Source: an uncultured Leptotrichia sp.
Lineage (GTDB): Bacteria > Fusobacteriota > Fusobacteriia > Fusobacteriales > Leptotrichiaceae
DNA: 5,549 bases
Direction of reading: 5' to 3'
NCBI GenBank assembly: GCA_938017765.1
Contig: CALIJH010000019.1
Span: 1-5,549 of the forward strand
Positions 1 through 5,549 of the stretch are shown here, in pieces. Every line of letters starts with the position of its first letter. Within the stretch, counting starts at the first letter, position 1. The position numbers and the translations under genes were made by a program. The notes under the pieces are model-generated. The model saw only the letters and a list, made by a program, of their open reading frames with translations. It had not been told where the DNA came from and did not search any database.

Positions 1-1
1 T

Positions 2-598
2 ATGGAATTAAAAATGACAAGGGAAAATTTCTGGGAATATGTTAATGGTGCCAGAAAAAAATACAAAGATGATTTTGAAGTGATGAGTTATTTGACAGAT
101 GCTTTAACGGATAAAGCTAATGAGGAAATATTCAGTTTCGGCATAACAGTAGATGAAATAATGTTAGAATCCTATAATGAAAAACTTTGGTGTGCTTCAT
201 ATCTCGTAAATGGGGATACGGGGGAAGATAGTTTTGACTTTTTCAGATTATGGCTTATTTCTCAAGGAGAAAAAACTTATAACGATGTAGTTAAAAAACC
301 TGACAATTTGATAAATTATATAGAAAACTTCGATGATGAAGAGTATATACAGGACTTTTATGAAAATGAAGATTTTTTCTTTGTTGCAGTTGATGCTTTC
401 GGCAAAAAGAATAATATTAGAGAATTTGAAGAAGTATTTGAAAAATACTTGGATGAGTTTGACAGTTATAAGGAAAAAATAGGATACAAGGATACTGATT
501 ATCCTAAATTAAAATTTACATGGTGCGAAAAAGTACCTAAATCAATGAAAAAAGTGTGTCCTAAACTGTTTGAAAGACTTTACATTGGAGAAAATTAA
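2..598 (+). CDS. DUF4240 domain protein, function unknown
   Basis: Encodes up to 198 residues. The N-terminal half matches the DUF4240 pattern: a Phe-Trp pair near the start (residues 10-11), Leu-Trp at 62-63 in a helix that runs into a Gly/Asp-rich turn (71-76), then the aromatic stretch FDFFRLWLISQGEKTY (78-93) and PDNL (100-103). The rest is very acidic (residues 108-125) and ends in a Lys/Cys-containing tail with Trp174. No signal peptide or membrane segment is seen, so it is probably cytoplasmic. The start is uncertain: ATG at 2 lies against the window edge, and ATG at 14 would give MTRENFW, which resembles typical family starts; a start further upstream cannot be excluded. The biochemical role of DUF4240 is not established. 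Some members sit near toxin-immunity genes, but nothing here shows that context. A terminator follows, so it is probably transcribed apart from the next gene. Confidence 0.75.
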   Translation: MELKMTRENFWEYVNGARKKYKDDFEVMSYLTDALTDKANEEIFSFGITVDEIMLESYNEKLWCASYLVNGDTGEDSFDFFRLWLISQGEKTYNDVVKKPDNLINYIENFDDEEYIQDFYENEDFFFVAVDAFGKKNNIREFEEVFEKYLDEFDSYKEKIGYKDTDYPKLKFTWCEKVPKSMKKVCPKLFERLYIGEN

Positions 599-624
599 AA
601 AGTAAAATTTTGTAAAATGAATTT

Positions 625-670
625 AAAAGAAGTAGAATAAAAAATGATTTTCTGCTTCTTTTTATTTTTA
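625..670 (+). terminator. Rho-independent terminator of the DUF4240 gene
   Basis: An inverted repeat pairs 625-637 with 650-662: thirteen base pairs including one G-U, with a 12-nt loop. It is followed immediately by a T-rich tract up to about 670. It begins 27 bases after the stop codon. The stem is AT-rich but contains four G-C pairs, which is reasonable for this base composition. Confidence 0.7.
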
Positions 671-764
671 TCTGAAATTTTCAGGCTATTTTCAGTTTTA
701 TATAGTATAATTAGCTAAAATCAATATGTTTTAAAGAATAAAAAATAAAAATTGTTCTTTTATG

Positions 765-773
765 TGATATAAT
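765..773 (+). promoter_or_regulatory. Extended -10 promoter of the exported-protein gene
   Basis: TGA followed by a perfect TATAAT (768-773) forms an extended -10 element. No -35 hexamer lies at 16-18 bases; the nearest candidate, TTGTTC at 752-757, is only 10 bases away. The promoter would therefore rest on the extended -10. Predicted transcription starts near 780, about 28 bases before the ATG at 808. The same TGATAYAAT form precedes folC and prfA in this window. The rest of the 599-789 gap holds only the terminator and AT-rich sequence. Confidence 0.55.
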
Positions 774-795
774 TAATTAAAAATGGGTTATGAAA

Positions 796-803
796 AAGGA
801 GAT
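796..803 (+). promoter_or_regulatory. Ribosome binding site that fixes the start at 808
   Basis: AAGGAGAT is a strong Shine-Dalgarno sequence whose GGAG core ends 6 bases before the ATG at 808. It lies inside the reading frame if the ATG at 790 is used, and 790 has no comparable site. It therefore argues for 808 as the real start. Confidence 0.75.
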
Positions 804-807
804 CGTA

Positions 808-1437
808 ATGAGAAAATTATTAGTAATATTACTTATCTTATCATCAATGGTAATAATTGGAGAACCTTATAAAGTTACTGTAAAACCAAAAGCGAAGGTT
901 TCTCAAAAGTATACAAAGGAGAACAGTGTCCAAATAGAAAAAGCTGTGAAAGAGAAAATAAAATATTTATCCCGAAAGGAGATTTTAAATGAAATTTTTG
1001 ACATAAATTTCAATGGTACGGAAGAAGATATAGTAATATTGGCTATGCTCAGAGGCATAATGAATGTGGCCATGAGAAATAGTGAATTTGAAATTAAGGA
1101 AATAGAATATATCTCAGAAACTGAAGCAAATGTAAAATTGAAAGTAAAATATCCCGATATTGATAAGGATGAAAATAAAATTTTTAAAAAAGCAGAGGAA
1201 AACTTCAAAAAAAAGACAGGTCTAACTATTGAACAGGTTCAGATGATAGAGTCAGAAAAAGAAAAAATGAAATATGTAATGGAAAGTGTTAAAATTATAT
1301 TACAGACTTTTGAGGAAGAAGTATCGAAAGCTCGTCGTACTTTAGATACGGAAATTAAAATTTCTGTTGAAAAAAAGCAAAATAAATGGATTGTGCTGGA
1401 AGATGTTTTTGAATTTATGGAAAAAATATATGATTAA
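808..1437 (+). CDS. Small exported protein of unknown function
   Basis: With the start at 808 the product is 209 residues. It opens with a compact signal peptide: Arg2-Lys3, a hydrophobic core LLVILLILSSMVIIG, and possible cleavage after Gly18. There is no cysteine in the protein, so it is not a lipoprotein; an export destination in the periplasm or outside is inferred. The mature part is Lys/Glu-rich, mainly helical (about 38-98 and 124-178), with two probable beta strands, 103-115 and 181-198, the latter ending in Asn-Lys-Trp-Ile-Val. This helices-strand-long helix-strand order recalls small NTF2-like or DUF5105-like extracellular domains, but that is only a resemblance and I do not recognise the family. 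An alternative ATG at 790 would add six residues and lacks a binding site. It is flanked by a terminator upstream and convergent folC downstream, so it is probably transcribed alone. Confidence 0.75.
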   Translation: MRKLLVILLILSSMVIIGEPYKVTVKPKAKVSQKYTKENSVQIEKAVKEKIKYLSRKEILNEIFDINFNGTEEDIVILAMLRGIMNVAMRNSEFEIKEIEYISETEANVKLKVKYPDIDKDENKIFKKAEENFKKKTGLTIEQVQMIESEKEKMKYVMESVKIILQTFEEEVSKARRTLDTEIKISVEKKQNKWIVLEDVFEFMEKIYD

Positions 1438-1452
1438 TCCCGTTTAATCCTA

Positions 1453-2754
1453 TTATTTTATCATTTTTCTGAATTCGGAAATCTCATAAAAAGAGCCGCA
1501 TATAACAATCACTTTATATCCTGAAGTTTTGTCATTTAGAAAACACAATGCTTTTTTATAGGCAATGGAAATATTATCTTCAAAAATAATATTTTCAGTG
1601 GGAATATTCAGGGACTGCATTTTTTCCTTTATTTCTTCTGCTGAAAGTCCATAGACTATATTTTTTAGGGAAGTGATAAATATTTTATCAGTAATATTTT
1701 CAAGCTGAAAAAAAACTGATGAAAAATCTTTTGTATCTAATAATGAAGTAATCAAAATTACTTCATTTTTTTTATAAAGTTCCTGAAGATTTTCAGTAAG
1801 TTTTTTTATAGAGTCTTCATTATGTGCTGCGTCTAATATAACAGCGGGATTCATTGAGAAAAATTCAAATCTTGCAGGCCAGTAAATATTATTAAGCCCT
1901 TTTTGAATAGTGTTATTATCAATAGTGTAAATTTTTGCTATTTCATAAGCAAGCAGAAAATTATATGCCTGAAATTTTCCGAATAGAGGTAGTGTAAACT
2001 TTGTATCTTCAATGGTTATAACAGTTCTATAATTTTTTTTATCCAATTTTACATTCATATCTTTATATTTCTCAATGACATTAACTGAATTTTTAGTTCT
2101 TTTATCTATTTCTTTTTTCAAATCAGGCAGATTATCCGAAAAAATACAAAGTTCGTCTTTTTTTATAATTCCTGCTTTTTCATAAGCAATCTGCTGCAAA
2201 GTATTTCCTAAAATGTTCATATGGTCAAAAGTAATATTTGTAATTACTGAAATATCGGAATTTAAGATATTCGTAGCATCCAGTCTGCCCCCTAAACCTG
2301 TTTCCATAATAACAAAGTCAGGCTTTTGACTTTCAAAGAATAAAAGGGCAATAAATGTAGTTATTTCAAAAAAATTAAGCTGAATTTCTATACGATTGCT
2401 GATTATATCTTTACAATTACCATTCTTATAATCATTTACAGTTTTTTTGATTATATTATAATTTTTGATGATTTCTTCGTCGTAAATCATAGTTTTATCT
2501 GAAACTATTCTTTCATTATATTTTAAAATGTGAGGCGATGTAAATTTACAGACATTATAGCCGGCTGAAAGAAGTATATTTTCAGTAATGGAAGCTGTGG
2601 AACCTTTTCCGTTTGTTCCTGCGATATGTATAATTTTACAATTTTTGCAGGGACTTCCCAACAGTTCATAAATTAATTTTAAATCATCAATATTCTCACG
2701 TCTTCTGTTTGTTCTGAGATTAAAAATTTCTTTTAAGATATCATCAATTTTCAT
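1453..2754 (-). CDS. folC: Bifunctional folylpolyglutamate synthase/dihydrofolate synthase FolC
   Basis: This cytoplasmic Mur-ligase-type enzyme uses ATP to add glutamate to dihydropteroate and/or to extend the gamma-glutamyl tail of folates. The product is 433 residues, normal for the family. Visible motifs are the P-loop GTNGKGS (46-52), FTSPHI (71-76), ETGLGGRLDATN (151-162), the Mg-binding region TNITFDH (172-178), EKAGIIK (192-198), the segment holding the family's carbamylated lysine, and in the C-terminal domain WPARFE (292-297), LDAAHN (307-312) and CGSFYEISEFR (419-429). All key motifs are intact, so it should be active. Whether it has both activities cannot be decided from sequence. 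The ATG at 2754 is preceded only by a weak GGGAA binding site about 8 bases away. It is transcribed alone from a promoter at 2793-2822, divergent from prfA. A degraded copy of its own codons about 55-125 lies directly upstream. Confidence 0.95.
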   Translation of the reverse strand: MKIDDILKEIFNLRTNRRRENIDDLKLIYELLGSPCKNCKIIHIAGTNGKGSTASITENILLSAGYNVCKFTSPHILKYNERIVSDKTMIYDEEIIKNYNIIKKTVNDYKNGNCKDIISNRIEIQLNFFEITTFIALLFFESQKPDFVIMETGLGGRLDATNILNSDISVITNITFDHMNILGNTLQQIAYEKAGIIKKDELCIFSDNLPDLKKEIDKRTKNSVNVIEKYKDMNVKLDKKNYRTVITIEDTKFTLPLFGKFQAYNFLLAYEIAKIYTIDNNTIQKGLNNIYWPARFEFFSMNPAVILDAAHNEDSIKKLTENLQELYKKNEVILITSLLDTKDFSSVFFQLENITDKIFITSLKNIVYGLSAEEIKEKMQSLNIPTENIIFEDNISIAYKKALCFLNDKTSGYKVIVICGSFYEISEFRKMIK

Positions 2755-2763
2755 TTGTTTCCC

Positions 2764-2949
2764 GCTTTCTTTGTATACCGATTTTCAGTCAGATTATATC
2801 ATTAAATGATGTATTTTAACAATATCGAATTTATATAAAATGGGTTTATAAATTATTATAGTTATAATTCTATCTGAAATTATTCTCTCATTATATTCTA
2901 AAATATGAAGCGATTTAAAATTAAAAGATAATATGGCTGTTTCAGATAT
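2764..2949 (-). pseudogene. Decayed partial copy of folC (codons about 55-125)
   Basis: Reading the plus strand, 2871-2920 matches folC 2496-2545 at 43 of 50 bases without a gap, and most differences are transitions. The match continues to 2949 (folC 2589) with a 3-base and a 12-base deletion. Its translation contains HILEYNERIISDR against folC HILKYNERIVSDK. The invariant Pro of the TSPH motif is replaced (KSLH). A second collinear stretch, 2764-2800, matches folC 2380-2409, including an identical GATTATATC. The part between is shorter than in folC and changes frame. An open frame at 2794-2994 covers part of it but has no binding site, no P-loop and no catalytic motifs, and folC and prfA promoter elements lie within and beside it. 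I read it as a remnant of a tandem duplication rather than a gene. Confidence 0.75.
2793..2822 (-). promoter_or_regulatory. folC promoter
   Basis: On the minus strand, TTGTTA (2817-2822) and a perfect TATAAT (2793-2798) are separated by 18 bases, and TGA directly before the -10 gives an extended -10. Transcription would start near 2786, leaving a leader of about 32 bases before folC. The -10 lies within the decayed folC copy. Confidence 0.65.
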
Positions 2950-2978
2950 TTGAAAAATAGACGGAAATATGATACAAT
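2950..2978 (+). promoter_or_regulatory. prfA operon promoter
   Basis: TTGAAA (2950-2955) and TACAAT (2973-2978) are separated by exactly 17 bases, and TGA before the -10 gives the extended form. Transcription should begin near 2985, about 34 bases before prfA. As no other promoter is apparent between the tightly packed genes, it probably drives prfA, prmC and the gene from 5251. The -35 begins where recognisable folC homology ends. Confidence 0.7.
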
Positions 2979-3001
2979 AATTAGAAAAATTCAATAAAAA
3001 T

Positions 3002-3006
3002 AGGAG
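3002..3006 (+). promoter_or_regulatory. prfA ribosome binding site (long spacing)
   Basis: AGGAG lies 12 bases before the ATG at 3019, rather far for an ideal site. No better in-frame start lies nearer, and the protein starts as RF1 normally does, so the ATG at 3019 is kept. Confidence 0.55.
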
Positions 3007-3018
3007 TGGAAATTATAT

Positions 3019-4098
3019 ATGTTTCAAAAATTGGATGATGTTGTTTTAAAGCATGAAGAGCTGACAAAATTACTTATGAACCCTGAAGTTATTTCAGACC
3101 CTAAAAAAATAATGGAATATAATAAAGCATTAAACAGTATTGATGAAGTTGTAAAAAAATATACGTACTATAAATCAAGAAAAGAAGAAATGGAAAGTCT
3201 GAAAGAGGATCTGAAATCTGAAAAAGACCACGAAATGAAAGAGATGATGCTGGAAGAAATCCGTACAATAGAAGAAGAAATTCCCGCACTGGAAGAGGAA
3301 CTGAAAATACTGCTTCTTCCTAAAGACCCTAATGATGATAAAAACGTTATAATGGAAATAAGAGCAGGAGCGGGAGGAGATGAAGCAGCCCTCTTTGCGT
3401 CGGATATTTTCAGAATGTTTACAAGATATGCGGAAAGAAACAGATGGAAAACTGAAATAATAGATAAGAGTGAAATAGGAGTGGGCGGACTGAAAGAAGT
3501 TACTTTCCTCATAAAGGGGAACGGAGCTTATTCAAGACTAAAATTTGAAAGCGGTGTTCACAGAGTGCAGAGAGTTCCTGCTACTGAAGCATCAGGGAGA
3601 ATACATACTTCCACTATAACTGTAGCGGTTCTGCCTGAAATAGAAGACGTAAACGAAGTGGAAATAAATCCGAGTGATTTGAAAATAGATACTTACAGGT
3701 CAAGCGGTGCAGGAGGACAGCACGTAAATACGACGGATTCTGCGGTAAGAATAACACACTTGCCTACAGGACTTGTAGTAACTTCACAGGACGGAAGGTC
3801 TCAAATAAAAAATAAAGAAGCAGCAATGAAAGTTCTTGCCTCAAAGTTATATGAGATAGAATATGAAAAACAAAGAAAAGAAGTAGAAAATGAAAGAAGG
3901 TCCCAAGTGGGAAGCGGAGACCGTTCGGAAAAAATAAGAACATACAATTTTCCGCAGGGAAGAGTAACAGACCATAGAATAAAACTTACGCTGCACAGAC
4001 TGGATGCTGTCCTTGACGGAGACCTTGATGAAATGATAGACGCTCTGACTGCCTATGAACAGGCTGAATTACTGAAAGCTGTTGGTGATAATGAATAA
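3019..4098 (+). CDS. prfA: Peptide chain release factor 1 (RF1)
   Basis: RF1 recognises UAA and UAG in the ribosomal A site and triggers hydrolysis of the peptidyl-tRNA ester. At 359 residues it has the normal family length. Residues 1-100 form the charged helical N-terminal domain, followed by RAGAGGDEA (115-123). The codon-recognition tripeptide is Pro-Ala-Thr at 187-189, the RF1 form; RF2 has Ser-Pro-Phe. The catalytic loop SGAGGQHVN holds GGQ at 232-234, and TSQDGRSQ (255-262) follows. Gln234 is the expected substrate of PrmC, encoded next. The gene is visibly richer in G and C than its neighbours, as expected for a strongly conserved gene. Its last 8 bases overlap prmC, which indicates translational coupling. 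No truncation or frameshift is seen; RF1 shows none of the in-frame recoding stop typical of many prfB genes. Confidence 0.97.
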   Translation: MFQKLDDVVLKHEELTKLLMNPEVISDPKKIMEYNKALNSIDEVVKKYTYYKSRKEEMESLKEDLKSEKDHEMKEMMLEEIRTIEEEIPALEEELKILLLPKDPNDDKNVIMEIRAGAGGDEAALFASDIFRMFTRYAERNRWKTEIIDKSEIGVGGLKEVTFLIKGNGAYSRLKFESGVHRVQRVPATEASGRIHTSTITVAVLPEIEDVNEVEINPSDLKIDTYRSSGAGGQHVNTTDSAVRITHLPTGLVVTSQDGRSQIKNKEAAMKVLASKLYEIEYEKQRKEVENERRSQVGSGDRSEKIRTYNFPQGRVTDHRIKLTLHRLDAVLDGDLDEMIDALTAYEQAELLKAVGDNE

Positions 4099-5254
4099 TC
4101 TGCTGGATATATTAAATAAATCTATTAATTATCTGGAAAAAAGAAATATAAAAAATTCAAGAATAATGGCAGAAACTGTTTTTTCTCAGGTACTTGAAAT
4201 GGACAGGATAATGCTCTATGCTAATTTTGAAAAAATATTGTCTGATGACAATATTGAAAAAATAAAAGAAAAACTTAATGAAATTACAGGAAATAATAAA
4301 GAAATCGCTGAAAATCAAATGTTTGATGATAATATTTTCGGGAAAAATAATAAAACTGAAAATAATAATAAAATAGAAAATCTGAAAACATTAATTGACA
4401 AAAGTGTGTCATATTTAGAAAAAAATAATATAAATGAAGCAAAACTTATAACAGAAATTGTATTTTCGCATATTCTGAATATAGACAGAATGCTTCTGTT
4501 TACTAAATATAGGGAAATACCCGATGAAGAAAAAGTCAATAAAATAAGGGATTATATCCGAAAAATTGGTAAAGAAAAATTTCCTGTCCAATATTTGCTG
4601 AATGAACAGGAGTTTTACGGAAGAAAATTTTACGTGAATAAAGGAGTATTGATACCAAGACAGGATACGGAAGTTTTAGTAGAAGAAGCTTTAAAAATAC
4701 TGAGAAAAGAAAAAAAAGAAAGTCCGAAAATATTGGATATAGGTACAGGAAGTGGAGTAATAGGGATAACTCTCGCATTGGAAATACCTGATTCAAAAAT
4801 CATGGGGACGGACATTTCAGATAAAGCATTGGAAATATCGGAAAAAAACAGGGAAATTTTAAACGCGGAAAATATCAGGTTTTTCAAATCTGATTTGTTT
4901 GAAAATATAGAATATAAAAAATTTGATATGATTATTTCCAATCCGCCGTACATTTCAAATGATGAAACATCAGTTATGTCGGAAGATACTCTGTTACATG
5001 AACCTGATGAGGCTTTATTTGCAGAAGATGAGGGATTGTATTTTTATAATGAAATAAGCGGAAAAGGTATGGAATATCTCCAAAATGAAGGATTTTTACT
5101 GTTTGAAACAGGTTACAGACAAGCTGAAACCGTAAAAAAAATAATGAAAATAACAGGCTATAAAAATATAAATATAATAAAAGACATTCAAAATATAGAA
5201 AGAGTTGTGATTGGTCAGAAAATAGAGAAAGAAGTACAGGAGGATAACCGGTGA
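4091..5254 (+). CDS. prmC: Release factor glutamine N5-methyltransferase PrmC with duplicated N-terminal domain
   Basis: PrmC uses S-adenosylmethionine to methylate the GGQ glutamine of release factors in the cytoplasm. The C-terminal catalytic domain is complete: LIPRQDTEVLVE (187-198), SAM motif ILDIGTGSGVIGI (214-226), the acidic end of strand 2 at GTDIS (239-243), and the substrate-binding NPPY (284-287). The product is 387 residues, against roughly 280 for usual PrmC. The excess is at the N terminus, where the helical release-factor-binding domain occurs twice: residues 4-65 and 98-159 align without gaps at 21/62 identities. The second copy runs normally into PVQYLLNEQEFYG (165-177). ATG at 4091 is preferred over in-frame TTG 4082 and GTG 4085, since the family usually starts a few residues before this first helix. 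A GGTGAT just upstream may act as a binding site, and translation is probably coupled to prfA. Confidence 0.93.
   Translation: MNNLLDILNKSINYLEKRNIKNSRIMAETVFSQVLEMDRIMLYANFEKILSDDNIEKIKEKLNEITGNNKEIAENQMFDDNIFGKNNKTENNNKIENLKTLIDKSVSYLEKNNINEAKLITEIVFSHILNIDRMLLFTKYREIPDEEKVNKIRDYIRKIGKEKFPVQYLLNEQEFYGRKFYVNKGVLIPRQDTEVLVEEALKILRKEKKESPKILDIGTGSGVIGITLALEIPDSKIMGTDISDKALEISEKNREILNAENIRFFKSDLFENIEYKKFDMIISNPPYISNDETSVMSEDTLLHEPDEALFAEDEGLYFYNEISGKGMEYLQNEGFLLFETGYRQAETVKKIMKITGYKNINIIKDIQNIERVVIGQKIEKEVQEDNR
4100..4345 (+). repeat. First copy of the duplicated PrmC N-terminal domain
   Basis: Codes for residues 4-85. The helical part (4-65) keeps the family pattern, including MAETVF (27-31) and DRIML (38-42). 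The tail (67-85) aligns codon by codon with residues 160-178 after one inserted residue, but lacks the conserved Pro, Gln and Tyr, so it looks decayed. Confidence 0.75.
4382..4624 (+). repeat. Second copy of the duplicated PrmC N-terminal domain
   Basis: Codes for residues 98-178. It occupies the normal PrmC position directly before the catalytic domain and retains PVQYLLNEQEFYGR (165-178). The offset from the first copy is 94 residues (282 bases). Between the copies, 4346-4381 encodes a short Asn/Lys/Glu-rich low-complexity linker. Confidence 0.8.
5238..5243 (+). promoter_or_regulatory. Ribosome binding site for the GTG start at 5251
   Basis: AGGAGG, a perfect Shine-Dalgarno core, stands 7 bases before the GTG at 5251. 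It is the strongest site in the window and is placed inside the end of prmC, which supports a real gene starting with GTG there. Confidence 0.85.
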
Positions 5255-5549
5255 AAATAAATAAAATTAATATCGGAAAAGACAAACTGAAAAAAATATG
5301 TTTGTTTGTTGCGATTTTAACTTTATCCAATTTTGCATTCAGTTCGTCCAAAAATTCATCAAATTCATCAAAGGAACTGGAAAATATTATAAACGATTAT
5401 TATAACAATATAGAACATGATTTAATGATAAAAAGAGATACAAGGAATAAAAATAGACCCGTAAATACAAAGTCAAATGTACATTCAAATACAGATCTGA
5501 AAGGAAAATTGGGATTAAATATAAGCAAAAGAGAACTTATGATAATTGC
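5251..5549 (+). CDS. Exported protein of unknown function (partial, runs off the window)
   Basis: A GTG start overlaps the prmC stop as GTGA, so translation is probably coupled. The frame stays open for 99 codons to the window edge; the C terminus is missing. The product begins with a Lys-rich n-region (residues 2-15), a hydrophobic stretch CLFVAILTLSNFAF (17-30) and a likely signal peptidase I site after Ser31 (AFS). Cys17 lies at the start of the hydrophobic stretch, not in a lipobox, so it does not look like a lipoprotein. A Ser/Asn-rich linker follows (31-40), then charged sequence with KRDTRNKNRP (61-70). I do not recognise a family from this part. The operon position, after RF1 and PrmC, gives no clear functional hint; an exported protein there may be linked only by expression. 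Confidence 0.8.
   Translation, partial: MKINKINIGKDKLKKICLFVAILTLSNFAFSSSKNSSNSSKELENIINDYYNNIEHDLMIKRDTRNKNRPVNTKSNVHSNTDLKGKLGLNISKRELMII
5353..5370 (+). repeat. Two tandem 9-bp units in the linker of the exported protein
   Basis: AATTCATCA occurs twice in direct succession and encodes Asn-Ser-Ser twice. It could change length by slippage without breaking the frame, just after the predicted signal peptide. Confidence 0.6.

Noticed and set aside
672..684. Small palindrome after the first terminator as an operator
   Set aside because: A 6-bp AT-rich arm on each side of one base is expected by chance here and is not placed at a promoter.
706..711. A second TATAAT as promoter for the gene at 808
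   Set aside because: No -35 at suitable spacing and no TG extension; the element at 765-773 is closer and better formed.
790..807. Start of the exported-protein gene at ATG 790
   Set aside because: The strong AAGGAGAT site lies downstream of this ATG and fits the ATG at 808; the shorter form also gives a more typical signal peptide.
1432..1449. Inverted repeat as a bidirectional terminator
   Set aside because: The stem is only six pairs with a single G-C pair, too weak to call in such AT-rich DNA.
2794..2994. 66-codon open frame on the minus strand as a real gene
   Set aside because: It has no ribosome binding site, overlaps the prfA promoter, and its sequence is a degraded internal piece of folC without catalytic motifs.
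3101..3512. Open frames on the minus strand inside prfA (and similar ones inside the gene at 808 and prmC)
   Set aside because: They are antisense shadows of well supported genes, Ser/Phe/Leu-rich as expected from Lys/Glu-rich coding sequence, and lack binding sites.
4082..4090. TTG 4082 or GTG 4085 as the prmC start
   Set aside because: The ATG at 4091 is in frame, only a few residues downstream, and fits the family's usual start before the first helix. The rarer starts remain possible.

Overview
The window is AT-rich DNA with short intergenic gaps and AGA/ATA/AAA-heavy codon use. It fits a low-GC anaerobe; the style of the proteins suggests Fusobacteriota of the Leptotrichia/Fusobacterium type. 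That is a guess from composition and protein character, since no rRNA or other marker is present.

Layout: (1) Positions 2-598 (+) encode a DUF4240 family protein of unknown role, closed by an intrinsic terminator at about 625-670. (2) After an extended -10 promoter, 808-1437 (+) encodes a small exported protein with no recognised family. (3) 1453-2754 (-) is a complete folC (folylpolyglutamate/dihydrofolate synthase), convergent with the previous gene and only 15 bp from it. (4) The 264-bp divergent gap 2755-3018 holds a good folC promoter, a good prfA promoter, and a decayed copy of part of folC itself. (5) 3019-4098 (+) is prfA (release factor 1). It overlaps 4091-5254, prmC, the methyltransferase that modifies the GGQ glutamine of RF1. 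prmC in turn overlaps a GTG-started gene at 5251 that encodes an exported protein and runs off the window. The tight overlaps indicate one translationally coupled operon: a release factor, its modifying enzyme and an unrelated-looking exported protein.

Most of the window is ordinary housekeeping sequence and I see no mobile element, CRISPR array, tRNA or rRNA. Two things stand out. PrmC is about 100 residues longer than usual because its N-terminal helical domain is present twice in tandem (residues 4-65 and 98-159, 21/62 identical without gaps), with a decayed copy of the following segment as linker. In addition, the folC upstream region is a relic of folC codons about 55-125, and the -10 box that appears to drive folC lies in that relic at the place matching codons 116-118 of the intact gene.
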